Assembly (NCBI GenBank): GCA_001179505.1 | Contig: CDMY01000677.1 | Location: 157,159-221,158 of the forward strand | Length of the DNA stretch: 64,000 bases | Source of the DNA: Vitrella brassicaformis | Lineage: Eukaryota > Sar > Vitrellaceae | Direction: 5' to 3' | Part shown: one piece after another, positions 1 through 10,950 of the stretch | Numbering within the stretch: position 1 is the first letter of the stretch | How the letters are laid out: every line of letters begins with the position of its first letter | Translations under genes and position numbers: made by a program | The notes under the pieces: model-generated | Databases searched by the model: none | What the model saw: only the letters and a program-made list of their open reading frames with translations | Told to the model about the DNA's origin: nothing

Positions 1-3000
1 GTCGTTGGCGGCAGCGAAGCACTCGACTCTCAGCTCTTTGGGAGGCCGAGGCCTGTGATTGGCGACGCAGCCATGGACACACAAGAGGACATTGACAAGG
101 TGAAGCCGACATAACACTGGTCTAAACTTACATGTCTCCGACCCTGTGGTTCTGTGTCTGCAGAATACTCTGCGTGGGACGAGTGAGGACGGCGGTCGCA
201 TGTACTGGGCCAACACGAGCCTGTCAATCAGCGACACCACCTTCAGTGTCAGGCCATGCCCCGCTGACCAAGTTTTCTCGAAGCTCACCGGACAGTGAGT
301 GACAGACACATTGAGACCTATAGATAGACACACACATATATCACGCAGAGAGGCGAAGCAGAGCAAGGGAGGGCTGTTCTTTTGTGCAGGTGTTCGTACT
401 GCGGCGCGAATCAAGTTCAAAGTGACGACGGCCTCGAGTGCACATGCCTGCCAGGACACCAGCCATACGATAGTGACACCGTCCCACCTCCCGAGATGAT
501 AGGCAACCTGTCGAGCAACGACCTGGTCTGCATCTCTTGTCCCCCTGGTACCGAGGGGAGGGACGGCTTGAGCTGTCTTCCCTGTGCAGAAGGCCTTTTC
601 AGCTTGGGAAGTGGTCAGGTAGTGTGCTCGCCATGCCCCGTAAGCCACTCAGATGTGCCACATTCATAAACTTGTTGGTCACTGCTGCACAATGCAGGTT
701 GGTCGTTACCGCAACTCATCGACGAGTGCGGCCGAAGAGTGTGTGTCGTGCCCGCCCGGCACTGCAGCGCCCAAGGTCGGTCTGGCTGAGTGCCAACCGT
801 GTCCGCCCGGCAGATACAGACCCGCAGACGTCGCCGACGCCAGCCAGTGTCTCAGGTAAGTACATTCATTTGTGTCGCAGAGACAAGGCACAAGTAACAG
901 TGACACTTCTTTCTCTGTGTTGTACCTATCCATCCATTTAGATGCGGTGAAGGTTATTACCAGAACGAGACCGGTCAGGTGTCCTGTCATCGGTGCCCCG
1001 CCAACACAGGCAAAACCACCCTCTACCCTGGGGCCGAGACAATCGATGAGTGTGTGGTACGTAAGTAAAATGTGCTCATTGGGTGTCATGGAGGGGGTGA
1101 TGCTGATCCGGTTTGTGTCTTGTCTCTTTGTTTGTCTGTGTGTCAGTGCCCCGCCGGCTTCTACCTCAACCAGCGAAAAGACACCTGCACCGAGTGACAC
1201 GAAGGTGAGAATACTACGCTATGCTATCTACACTCATGCCATGCGTGTGTCGATCGATGCGTCGTCTCCACGAAGGTTTTCACTGTGAGGGCCGGAGTGT
1301 CCTCCCACGAGTAAAGGAGAGCTACGGGGTGGACAAAGTGGCCGACCCGACGACCGTCGACAAACTGGATGTCTACCGGTGCAGCATGGAGAACGCATGC
1401 CCCCCCAGATATGTCAATGAGACCATGTGCAAGGAGGGCGCCACTGGCAGGGTGTGCGAGAGATGCGAGGAAGGATACTTTAAAAAAGGACCGGGTCAGC
1501 GACAAAAAAAGCACCATACGCAGGCTTGTGTCTCATGTGGTGTGTGTGTATCAGGCCGTTGTGGCAAGTGCAAGACAACCGATTTCTCGGCCTTCTGGCT
1601 GTTCCTCTTCCTGGGCGTGGTGGTGGCCATCATCCTCTATGCGACAATGAACCGGCCACTCACCAACGAGCTGGCGTCGTCGGTGGCCATTAGTATGGCT
1701 CTCGGCCTCATGGTACGCAGAAGGAATGCGAGCAAAGCCCCCACCTGGTCGACTGTGTGTGTGCGTATGCGTGTGTCCCTCTGGGTGGTCTTGTCACGCC
1801 TTCTGCGGTTTTGCAGCTGAATTTCTTCCAAACGATCGGTTGGGGATGGGTGGACGGACGGAGGGACGGAGGGACGGAGGGACGGATGGAAGGCGCACAT
1901 TAATTACATTGTGTTGGTTGGCGGGGTTGCTGTGTTGTTCAGGCATCTACAACAACTTGCAAATTGTGTGGAACGAGCCATTTTTAAGTATACTCCAGTT
2001 CGGACGGGTCAGTCAGTCCGCACCCTCATATCCTCATATGCTCACTCTTTCCCATGTCTCCCTCCCTGGATGAATCTGTCCCTCGCTTCACGTGGACGCG
2101 CAGATATTCATCTTCGAAGTGAGCAAGCCACATATTGACTTACACGAGCCCCAATGCTCATGCCCCTCTCTCAATGAATTCCTCGCCACAGATGAGCTTC
2201 CTACGCCCCGACTGCAGCATGAGCATAGGCCCCGTCGGCCGATACGCCCTGCGCATGGCTTTCCCCCTCATCGTCCTCGGCATCTATCTAGCCCTCTACT
2301 TTATCTCCATACTCATTGCCGTGGCGCGCGACCGATTCATTGGTGGGTCAGAAAACCCACAAACGAGTGACCTCGCGGTGTGTGTTCTTCGGCATTTACA
2401 GGCCCCGCACTGAAGGAGGAGGGAGATGAAGAGGCGAGAAGGAGCTGAATCGGATGGTGTCGCCGCGAGCCTCGGTGTTCTCTGACACGCAGGAGGACGA
2501 CGGACGGCGGCGGAGCAGCGCCATCACCACGGCCAACGCCACCACGTACATATCGACCAAGCTGCTGCTGGAGCACCGGACGCCGCCCATCAGCTCAAGC
2601 AACCGATATTTTGACCGCTTTTATCATCTGCTGTACAACACTGTGCCGATGGACATGCACCGGATATGCAATGTGTACCTGCTCATCATCAATGCACTCT
2701 ACATCTCACTCTGGTATATATACACGTCTCTCTCTTCATTTGATCATCGAGACACGATCATGTGATGTGACCGACCGCTGTCTCCCTTGCTTGCCTTTGT
2801 GCAGCACCAACAGCTTCATCGTCTTCCAGTGCTACCAACACCCATGGCCCAACAGTGAGCACGCCACATACTTATTTACACGGGCCCTGGCACTGCTCAT
2901 GCCTCTCAATGAATTCCTCGCCACAGATCGGTGGTCTCTGGTGGAGTTCCCGGATGTGCTGTGCCATGACGACTTCTGGTTCAAAAACCTCTTGCCGCTC

Positions 3001-4544
3001 GGCCTATTCGGCATCAACTGCTATGTGGTGGGTGTGCTGTGCTTCTTCTCCTGGCTAAACTGGAACGCACCCAAGTTCTTCCACACGCACCCAGGCTTCA
3101 GGTGAGAAATGAGGTACTCACTGCAGTCAGTACCGAGGGAAGAAGGGGTGCACGTGGGCCTCTCTCTTTCAGGATTCGCTACCGGTTTCTGTTGGCTGAC
3201 TTTCGCCTTGACGTCTGGTGAGACACACCGTGCAATGCACTGCATGCATCAACGTGTGTGTATAGGGTCTCCTTCAAATAATACAGGTACTGGGGAATAG
3301 TCTTCCTTGTCCGCAACACACTGCTTACCGTTACACCGCTCATAGCCCACAACGACGGCAACATGCAGGCGACTGTCCTTATCTGTATCCTGACCTTCTT
3401 CCTTGTCCTTCATGTCTTCTACTGGCCCTGGGCAAGTGAGTGGCTCGCTACTGGCCCCATCAATGCGTCTCTCTCTCTCTCTCTCTGCGTGTGTCCGCGA
3501 TGGGATGCATCCACAGGCCCCGCCAACAACGTGTTGGACACGGTCATCCTGTGCGGTCTGATTATCGTGTCTGGCGTGGGTTCGTACTTCGCCGACCGTC
3601 ATGAGGACAAGGCGCCCGTCTTCGCCTACTTGCTGCTCACTGTGTTCGTGCTCGTCAACCTGTGCTGCGTCGCCTGCATTTTGTGGGCCATACGGATGCA
3701 CAGAAAAAAGGTCAGCAGAGCAGACACACTGCGTTTTGGATCAACACAGATAGTTGCATATGCTGGCTGCAGGTGTTTAAGTTCGCCCAGGATGAAGACG
3801 TCGTGAGGCGGCTGATGGGGTTCTGCGCCTACGCGGAGGGCCGCGGCCAGAAGGAGCTCACTAGGAAGTTCCAAAAGTTGCCACGGTACGGTAACCAGGT
3901 TTGCATTTCACCAGAATGGCATCCTGGCTCTCTCTTCCCCTCCCCTCGCCAGGTATGATCACCAGCAGATCGAGCGTACGGTGAATGTGTTTGAGATGGA
4001 AATGATGGGTCTCCTCCGCAAACCCACCGGCCAGTCGGCCAAGCAGTCCAAACGATCCAATCGCCTCATCACCGCCGCCTCACAGCTGATGGAAGAGTCA
4101 AAACTGCCCGCAGACTACGCCAAAGAACTCGGCCAGACCTTCACCGAGCTGGAGGCCGAGCACCATCACAACGACGAGACAGCAGATGCGCATGAGGACG
4201 CCGTGCTGCAACTGAGCCCCCGGCCATCCAAGGCCAACAACGCCCTCGTCGAGAAACAAGACCACCAGCACCCACAGGCCGATGCAGCGAATAATGAGAC
4301 ACAACAGCACCAGCAGCAGCAGCAGGACTCGCCAGAGAATATGGGCGAGTACGAGCGTGATGGGCAAGACGGAGAGGAGAGACAGCTTGAGGAGGCGATG
4401 GCCATAAGCTCTGAGGGCGTGTCTCTGCGGACGCACACCGACGATGACAACGGAGACATACCGATGGAGCAGAATGAGGGCGGCGCGAAAGCGCCCCCCT
4501 CCCCTACGGACAACACGCGAAGGGCCCCTGAGACACGAATGTAG
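1..4544 (+). CDS. Cys-rich GCC2/GCC3 (ephrin-receptor-like) multipass membrane protein, 5'-partial
   Basis: Multi-exon gene already open at base 1 and ending at TAG 4542-4544. The N-terminal half is a chain of Cys-rich GCC2/GCC3 modules (CPPGTAAP, CPPGRYRP, CGEGYYQNETGQ, CPAGFYLN), which in other protists lie outside the cell. About eight or nine hydrophobic segments follow, starting with FWLFLFLGVVVAIILYA (about 1590) and including VFAYLLLTVFVLVNLCC (about 3630). The tail is acidic and Gln/His-rich (4100-4540) and probably cytosolic. Seen exons include 1-99, 164-295, 389-632, 1943-2007, a 15-nt microexon 2104-2118 (IFIFE), and 2192-2341. The microexon restores the conserved stretch before the Cys-containing MSFLRPDCS. 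Junctions near 1190-1275 and 2342-2450 could not be resolved. By family resemblance it is a receptor- or channel-like surface protein; ligand and function are unknown. The gene contains the twin introns described separately. Confidence 0.8.
2119..2191 (+). repeat. Twin intron A (copy of the 2855-2926 intron)
   Basis: 73-bp phase-0 GT-AG intron between the microexon coding IFIFE and the exon starting MSFL. It begins GTGAGCAAGCCACATA and ends in a 24-base tract (CTCTCAATGAATTCC... to the acceptor CACAG) identical to the end of intron B. The flanking exons are unrelated to those around B, so only the intron is shared. Confidence 0.85.
2855..2926 (+). repeat. Twin intron B (copy of the 2119-2191 intron)
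   Basis: 72-bp intron in the same gene as intron A, beginning GTGAGCACGCCACATA. It aligns with A along its whole length, with a handful of substitutions and two short indels. It interrupts the codon after WPN in phase 1, whereas A is phase 0. This argues for copying of the intron itself, not exon duplication. Confidence 0.85.
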
Positions 4545-5079
4545 TGTCTTCCTTGTGCAGATGTGTAGACAGACCTGTGAGAAGTTCGTATGGGCGCGAA
4601 GGGTAGTTATGGGCCGCGGCCAATATTGGCATGCGGATTTGTAGCCAAAACTAGCCTCCAGTAGATACTCCTTAGTAGTTCATGCAGCCACAGTGGCCTG
4701 TGTGTGTGTGTGGCTACTTCCGTGTTTCATTTGCTGGATGGTTCGGCTCGCAGCCTCTCGACCGCGCTCCTCTTGACTTCGCGTTGGCCTTTACATGCTC
4801 TAAGTGGACCCCGTTTGTGTGTATTGTATGTGCCAATAGCGTTGGAAACGCAGAGGATTCACTCACTGATGCACGTGTGTCTCTTATTTTATGACCATCC
4901 AAAGATGCAAAAGACAACAAGAGAAGCGCGCGGCCCGCCCGTCCCGTCGAGGAGCACTCACTATGCATAAAAGCAACCAGACCAGCAAAAGGGTATGTCT
5001 GTCCGCCGCACGTCGACAATTAACACACACTGATGTGTTCCTGTCTGTCTGTCTTGCTGTCTGTCTGTCTCTTATGCAA
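4545..5079. other. Convergent intergenic spacer
   Basis: 535 bp between two genes that end facing each other; presumably holds both 3' untranslated regions. There are short TG- and CTGT-rich stretches (about 5030-5070) but no reading frame with conserved-looking sequence. Confidence 0.5.
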
Positions 5080-6379
5080 TCATGCACCCGCCAACAAAGA
5101 CTCGTGATTAGCCCCATCCTGCTGAGTCAATGCACTGTCCATCTGCCCCTCCTCCGCTGTCGTCATCGTGTCCATCGCCCGCACACACGGCGCGACAGCC
5201 TTGCTTTCAGACTCGCCCCCCGCACCCGCACCCGCATCCGCACCCGGCCCCTCCCCTGCCACTTCCGCCCCGTTCGCACTCACACACGTCCCCAATGCCG
5301 TCTTGTGATGGCCATGGTGCCCTGGCGAAGGTGGCTGGTGGGAGAACGACAAGTTGCTGCGAGATACGGGCTGGTGCTGGTGCCGGTGCTGGTGCTGGTG
5401 CGATGTCCGTCGCCGGCGCTTGGTCCTGTTGGGTGAGAGCCCCGCCCCCCACTTCTTCTTGAGAGGCGATGGTGTGTGCAGTGCGGTGGCATGTAGAGGG
5501 GTGCCGGGGTTGTGAGGAGTGGAGGTCGTGCAGGGCTGCATGGATTGGGGGTGCTGCATGGCGGTGTTGGTGAGCTTCTTGCCGGCCGGCAGGAGCGGGA
5601 GCTTGAATTTGGGCTCGGCGAGTGTGTATGGAGAGACGATGATGGGGTACATCTCCATGTGGTGCTGGTTGATGATCCGCTCACTGGCCTCTGTGGGCCG
5701 CCACTGGAGACCCTCGGCACGCTTGGTTGCCGCCTTGCGGGCCTCCCCTGCATGCAGGTCGCCGCCCCTCTCCGATGTCAGACTGAAGTACCTGCACACA
5801 CCACACCGCCGTACAGAGATGGATGGATGGATGGATGATGGGTGATGAGACAACGTGCCGTTTGTCGACTCTGACTGACTGACCGTATGTTTGCTTTGTT
5901 ATTGTGTCCCCAGAAGCCGTGCCTCTTCTTGGCCAGCTCGCTCACCCCCGTGCGAGAACTCGAACCGAATCGCCAACCCTGCACACACACACACAACACA
6001 GGCCAGCAATGCATGTGTGTCTCTCTCTCGTGGGGCCTTTGTGACTCACCTTGAGAATGTTGCTATCATGCGGCCGCATGCCGCCTGGCTCGTCGCTCTC
6101 GAAGAGGCCTCTCTCCTCGCCGGCTATCTCATGCTCATTCTCAGCCAGCATCTGCTCCAGCTCCTCACGCATCACCAGAAGCTCGTCAGCCACCTTGCTC
6201 AGCGGCCTTAGGCCGTCCGACTCGTTGTTCATCGGCTCATCTGCGGGGGCGTCGCTGCCCGTGATGGCCTCCTTTGTCTCCTCTGATCCAGAGCCTTTGA
6301 TGGTGGTCGAAATGTCACCGTTTTGCAACGCCTGTGTGGAGGCGTCAGAGGTGATGGTGGGGGCGGCGGCGTCGACCAT
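5080..6379 (-). CDS. Putative AP2-like DNA-binding domain protein
   Basis: Three exons on the minus strand: 6379-6050, 5978-5884 and 5791-5080 (about 380 codons), with clean GT-AG junctions. Exon 1 is acidic with a helical stretch (VADELLVMREELEQML). Across the exon 2/3 junction comes a segment resembling an AP2/ERF fold: TGVSELAKKRHGFW, then RYFSLTSERG, then EARKAATKRAE. The spacing fits the pattern of GV, a Trp strand, RYFS and an A-rich helix seen in alveolate ApiAP2 proteins. The C-terminal part has a basic TKRRRRTSHQHQ tract that could be a nuclear signal, followed by His/Gln- and Gly/Ala-rich sequence. If correct, it is a nuclear transcription factor. The match is by eye and divergent, so the AP2 call is tentative. 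The ATG at 6379 is the first in frame; it sits 194 bp from the divergent kinase start. Confidence 0.6.
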
Positions 6380-6573
6380 CGCTGCTTTCTTTGCAGGGGG
6401 CAAGGACGAGTGAGGAATCAGTCGAGAGAGAGAGAGCCGGCATGGTTCTACACCAGAAATAATTCATTTGGCGATGGGAGACGCAAGCTTTGAGCTCGCA
6501 AATTGCTCGCACTGTTCCGTCGGAGGGGAAACTACTCGGGGCGAGAGGACCGGACGTGACAGTCAAGATCGAG
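6380..6573. promoter_or_regulatory. Divergent promoter region
   Basis: 194 bp between the start codons of the minus-strand AP2-like gene and the plus-strand nucleoside diphosphate kinase. Both promoters must lie here or overlap the leaders. No TATA box or other motif is obvious; the call rests on layout only. Confidence 0.45.
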
Positions 6574-7381
6574 ATGGCGTCGCTTCTTTCCAGCCTGCTC
6601 TCCATCGTGTCCGTTGCTCTCCTCTGCCCGGCAAGATCTGCCCCTTTTCCCTCTTCTCATGACCCAGCCTTTCAGCCCGTGACGCCCTTCAGGTCACGCC
6701 TTCAGTCAGCATGGCCACTCAGATCTCCACGCGAAGCAGCGCGGCAATGGGCGTCGCCACTGCGGATGGCGATGGAGCGGACGTACATCATGGTCAAGCC
6801 CGACGGCGTGCAGAGGAAGGTGGTCGGGGACATTGTCGGCAGATTTGAGTCGAAAGGGTGAGAGGGAGGCAACACACACACACTTGAGCGAGTGATAAGA
6901 TCACGTTTTGCATGCGGTCTGTGGCGGGCAGGTATCAGTTGGTGGGGATGAAGATGGTGCAGCCCGACCGGTCTTTGCTCGAGGACCACTACGACTCCCT
7001 CAAAGAGAAGCCCTTCTTCCCCAAACTGATGGACTATATGAGCAGCGGGCCCGTCATCGCTATGGTCTGGTCGGGCAAGGACGTCGTTGCCACAGGTACA
7101 CGTGACACAACAGATCACACAGACGGACACAGCGGCTTATTCACCGTCTGTTGTGTGTCGGTCTGCTCGTTGTCCCTCCAGGTCGCAAGATGCTGGGCGC
7201 GACCAACCCCTTGGACAGCGCGCCCGGCACCATTCGCGGCGACTACGCCATCGATGTGGGTCGGAACATCATCCACGGCAGCGACAGTGTGGAGAGCGCT
7301 GAGCGCGAGATCGGCCTGTGGTTCACCGATGACGAGCTCATGAGCTGGCAAGACCACTCACACGACTGGGTCTATGAGTGA
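6574..7381 (+). CDS. Nucleoside diphosphate kinase with plastid-type leader
   Basis: Three exons, 6574-6857, 6932-7095 and 7182-7381 (TGA). The kinase core is complete: [13 protein letters not shown] near its start, [10 protein letters not shown], then [20 protein letters not shown] with the phosphohistidine codon at 7274-7276. The enzyme transfers the gamma phosphate from ATP to other nucleoside diphosphates through this His. Unlike cytosolic forms, it has about 65 extra N-terminal residues: a hydrophobic signal ([18 protein letters not shown]) ending in ARSAPFP, then a Ser/Arg-rich, acid-poor stretch. That is the two-part leader used to enter complex plastids in algae with secondary plastids, with Phe just after the likely cleavage site. 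Targeting is inferred. Secretion or translation from the inner Met (MAMERTYIM) is possible. Confidence 0.93.
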
Positions 7382-8281
7382 ATCGTGCATGCGTGTGTGC
7401 GTGCCGGTAGTGTGGTGCCTGTGCCGGTGATGGGTGTGTGACAACTGTATAGCGTGTAGGCCCCCATACACAACGCGTGTATGACCGATGGATGGATGGA
7501 TGGATGGATGGATGGATGGGCTGCGCGATGCGCTCGCCCGGACTTTTTCCCGCTAACTCACTGCTCTGCACTCTACGTGCCTGTCTCATGTGGATGAGGG
7601 AAGGAAGGACGTTTTCGACATGATGTCGCTCAATGGCTCCTTGGTGCAGCGCTTGTGAGATTCTGGCCGTGCACGTCTTATCACTCAAAGCAAGCACTTT
7701 GAGCGGTAAGTCGTGCGTGGCGGGCGAGACACAAGCGCTGGGTCAGGGACGAGAACGAGTGACAGACTGGCTGGATGATGGATGCGCCCTGACAACACTT
7801 TTCCCTTTCGTCTCATTCGGGTGTGCCGTCTGTGTGGTGGTTTTCCGTGGTGGGGTGCTCCGAGGGGCAGCCACGTCCAGCAGGGCATTTCCTTGCTGAG
7901 TGGCCTCTCCATGCTGGCCACCACGGGAAAGGAAGACAGAGATGGTGTCGATCCTTGCTGCGCTATCAATGAGAGCAAACATTGGTGCCCATTGGATACT
8001 CTTCTCGTGCGTGTGTGTGTCGGTGTGTGTCGGCCTTGAGCTGCTGATGGGTGGCGTGTGGTAACTTGTCGAGCGGTGTGACGAACGGAGCTTCACACAC
8101 AAATAGAAAGCATCTGTCGTCACACTGTTGGATGCGCGCCCGCTGCCACCCTCGCAGGAAGACCGAAACGAATATACAGGGAATACATTGACGCGACGGA
8201 CGAGCCAAAGTCCTCCCCAGACAATTCAATCCCACGAGTCTCAGCATCAGTCCAGCACACCCGAAGCTACTCGCAATCATG
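7382..8281. other. Convergent intergenic spacer
   Basis: 900 bp between the end of the kinase gene and the end of the next minus-strand gene. It holds an ATGG tandem array (7487-7519). The short frames inside show no recognisable sequence and no good splice pattern. I see no RNA gene. Confidence 0.5.
7487..7519. repeat. ATGG tetranucleotide array
   Basis: About eight perfect units of GATG/ATGG in the 3' flank of the kinase gene. The same unit recurs at 26632-26652 and in several introns, so it is a common microsatellite of this genome. Confidence 0.9.
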
Positions 8282-10791
8282 TCATCTACCCAATATATCC
8301 CATCCATCTACTGTCCGATTTCGACTAGCCCCGCCGCGGATCCTCCCCGTCCCGCCGTGCCGCCCCATTAGAACCCCCCCAGTGCCGCCCCCACACCGCC
8401 TCGCCACCTCCTCCCTCAGGGTGTCCTTCACCTCCTCACGCAGGATCTCCAGCTGCCTGGCGTGGTCCCATGTCGTTCTGCGCACACGCCTGGAGCGGCG
8501 CTCACTTGCATGCGCCACCTCGATGGCCGACACGACCTCCGTCTGCAGTGCGATGAGGGCGTCACGGGAGGTCGCAGACGCCACAGCCAACTCGGTGAGG
8601 CTGCAGAAGACACAAAGAACGCCTTTTGTGTGGGTCTGGGTGTGGGTGTGGGCGTGGGTGTGGGTGTGTGGCTGACTTGCTGTAGGGGGCGAACTGATAG
8701 GGTTGCATGAGTGGCTGAAGTCGGTGTATGTCGGGCTGGGCGGCGGTGAAGATCTCCTGCGCCTTCTGGCCATTGGTGGTGATGCGCTGAACCCTGGAAA
8801 CATCGCGCCGCATCGGCCGACAGAGAGAGCGTGTTTCGACGAGCTTGCGCGCACACACACATGCATTCTGTGGTCCATCGCTCACTCCTGCTGCTGCGCT
8901 TCTATGAGTCCCTCCTGATTGCGTATCTCGCCCGCTACTTGTGCCAACTCAGCAGACAAAGCGGCAATGCTGCACACACATACACATACACATACAAAGA
9001 CAGACAGACAGACGTGTGGCCAGGCCTGCCAGTGGCTGACATGGGATCGGCAGGTGGTCGAGGGCTGTCCAGATCCACCGGCCGCAAATCATCCTACGAG
9101 CCGAAACGCAGACATGAATAAGTGTGTGTGGGTGTGGGTGGGTGAGTGGATGATGTTCAGGGTGCTCGCGCCCTCACCTCCTCATGGCGTCTTCTCTGAG
9201 AGACGCCATGACGGGCCCCCTGACCGCCACCCCTGCAGGCACGGCACAGCAGCGTGTGTGCAGGTGATGCGTTGATGGATGTGCGCGGCTGGCTGGCTGG
9301 CTGGCTGGCGTGGCGTACATGTGTGTGAGTGCGACTGTCGGGGCTGTAGGGGGGGAGACTAAGGCGTGGCAGGCGGCCTCACGAGCCTCTCGATGCACTG
9401 AGACTATCGCCACCCTGATGGATGGATCAATGACACACACAAGGGAATGACACATGCCCAGTGCCCGCCCCCCGCTCTGTCTGTGTCCCCTCACTCATCA
9501 CTGACCGTCTAGATCGTTCATCATAGTAGATGAGTGTGTGTGTGGTGTCGGCCAGCCGGTCGGGCGGCCTCCCCCCCGTGTAGCCCTTGACCACCAGCAC
9601 GTCCTCCCTCTCAGGCAGGTCAAACCACAGCTCACCGTCCTTGCCCTGCTCCCACAGCGCCTGCAGACGGAGATACGCTATCGCGGCACGCCGCTCCTCA
9701 CGCATCCCTGACAAGAAATTGAACCACGCAGGACCAATCCACAGACACGGTGTGTGGTATATGTGCGCTGCTTGCTGACCCCCGATGACTACGAAGTTTC
9801 CGACCCTCTCCACGCCGCACGCGCCAGACGCCCGAGCGACCCGCCGCGTCAGCCCGGCCATGCGCCCCTCGTCCATACGGCGGAACACATGTAGCGTTGA
9901 TTCGCTGGGGAGATCATCACCCGACAACGCTATGCGGTCAATGACCAACTCGTCTCGTCGGCTGTGGCGGCTATCGGTCCACTCTGAGGCAATGGGCCGA
10001 CAACAAAGCGTGTAGGGGTAGATGGGTCTTCACGTGTGTGTGCGTGTGCGGGAGTGTTGATGACTCACGTCCCGAGAAGAATCGTGCTGCGGCCGGGTGG
10101 TCGGTGCTCTCCACCAGGCGCATGAGCAGCATCCTGGCGGCCATGCAGGCACGCCTGACAGACGACACGACACGACACGACACGAAACGACACGACACAT
10201 CACATCAACACAAAGCGCTGCCTCCATCCGTTCTGGAGTGTGTGTTGCTGCTCACCGAGACTGTCCGAATATGAAGATGCCGTGCTGATCTGATCCCTTG
10301 AACCTGCCAGGTATTACCAGACACCCGCACTCGCGCATTGCCTGGACGTTAGGCCCCCCTGCAGTCACACAAACAGTGCCCTTGCATTCCACACACACGT
10401 GGCGGGCGCGTCCTGTCAGTGATTCTACCCCACCCATGACGAGCGGGATGTCATCTCTGGGGACGGGCAGGAGATCCATGCCGCCGGTGTTGTCGCTATC
10501 CTTGAGCGATGCGGCGCCGTTCTCCATGTATCCCTTTAGCAACTGCAGGTACCTCCATGCCTTGCCCACGTCCTCCCTCCGCCCAGTCGCCGACATGTAG
10601 TCAACTGCAAGGAGAGGGAAAGAGCACAGCACGCATCGACGTGGCGCTGAACGCCAAAGATTTGTACCATCGACGTGTATGTGTGTGTCGGTGAGAGCCT
10701 CGGTCACACGGCGGTAGATGCCGTCGTGGGCTGTGAGGGCGTTCTCCAAGGAGGGCGGGAGGGAGCGCTCTTCGTAATGCGATGGTTGCAT
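8282..10791 (-). CDS. Uncharacterised protein with C-terminal coiled coil
   Basis: Minus-strand gene of at least eight exons from ATG 10791 to TGA 8282-8284. Exon 1 (from MQPSHYEERS) joins in frame through a GT-AG intron to VDYMSATGRREDVG near 10605. Following coding blocks are ARHVCVECKG (about 10390), RMLLMRLVESTDHP (about 10120), RIALSGDDLPSE and VERVGNFVVIGGQQ (9940-9780), and RRAAIAYLRLQALWEQ (about 9690). The C-terminal third is helical: IAALSAELAQVAGEIRNQEG (about 8970), NGQKAQEIFTAAQ, and a charged segment ending HARQLEILREEVKDTLREEV (about 8430), consistent with a coiled coil. A lone Cys pair (CVEC) is the only metal-like motif. I do not recognise the family. Exon limits between 9000 and 9500 are uncertain. 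Confidence 0.6.
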
Positions 10792-10950
10792 CCTCACTGC
10801 TTCTTAGTCGCCGATGCCGTGCGTGTGTGGCGAGAGCCACTGGTATCTTCAGATGGATGGATGCTTGCGTGGTTGATCATCTACGGCGTCTGATGGCCTA
10901 AGGTGGCGTGAAACCGATGTCCGTTTACCACATAGGGAGAAGCCAAAATC
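10792..10950. promoter_or_regulatory. Divergent promoter region
   Basis: 159 bp between the start codons of the coiled-coil gene (minus) and the protease gene (plus). No clear core motif is seen; inferred from layout. Confidence 0.45.

Noticed and set aside
5130-5462. Long plus-strand frames over 5130-5850
   Set aside because: They lie opposite the last exon of the minus-strand AP2-like gene and consist of low-complexity His/Pro/Gly sequence with no splice partners.
8620-8675. GGGTGTGG tandem stretch considered as telomere-like or a CRISPR-type array
   Set aside because: The units are simple TG/GGGTG microsatellite inside an intron, with no spacers and no extended telomere repeat.
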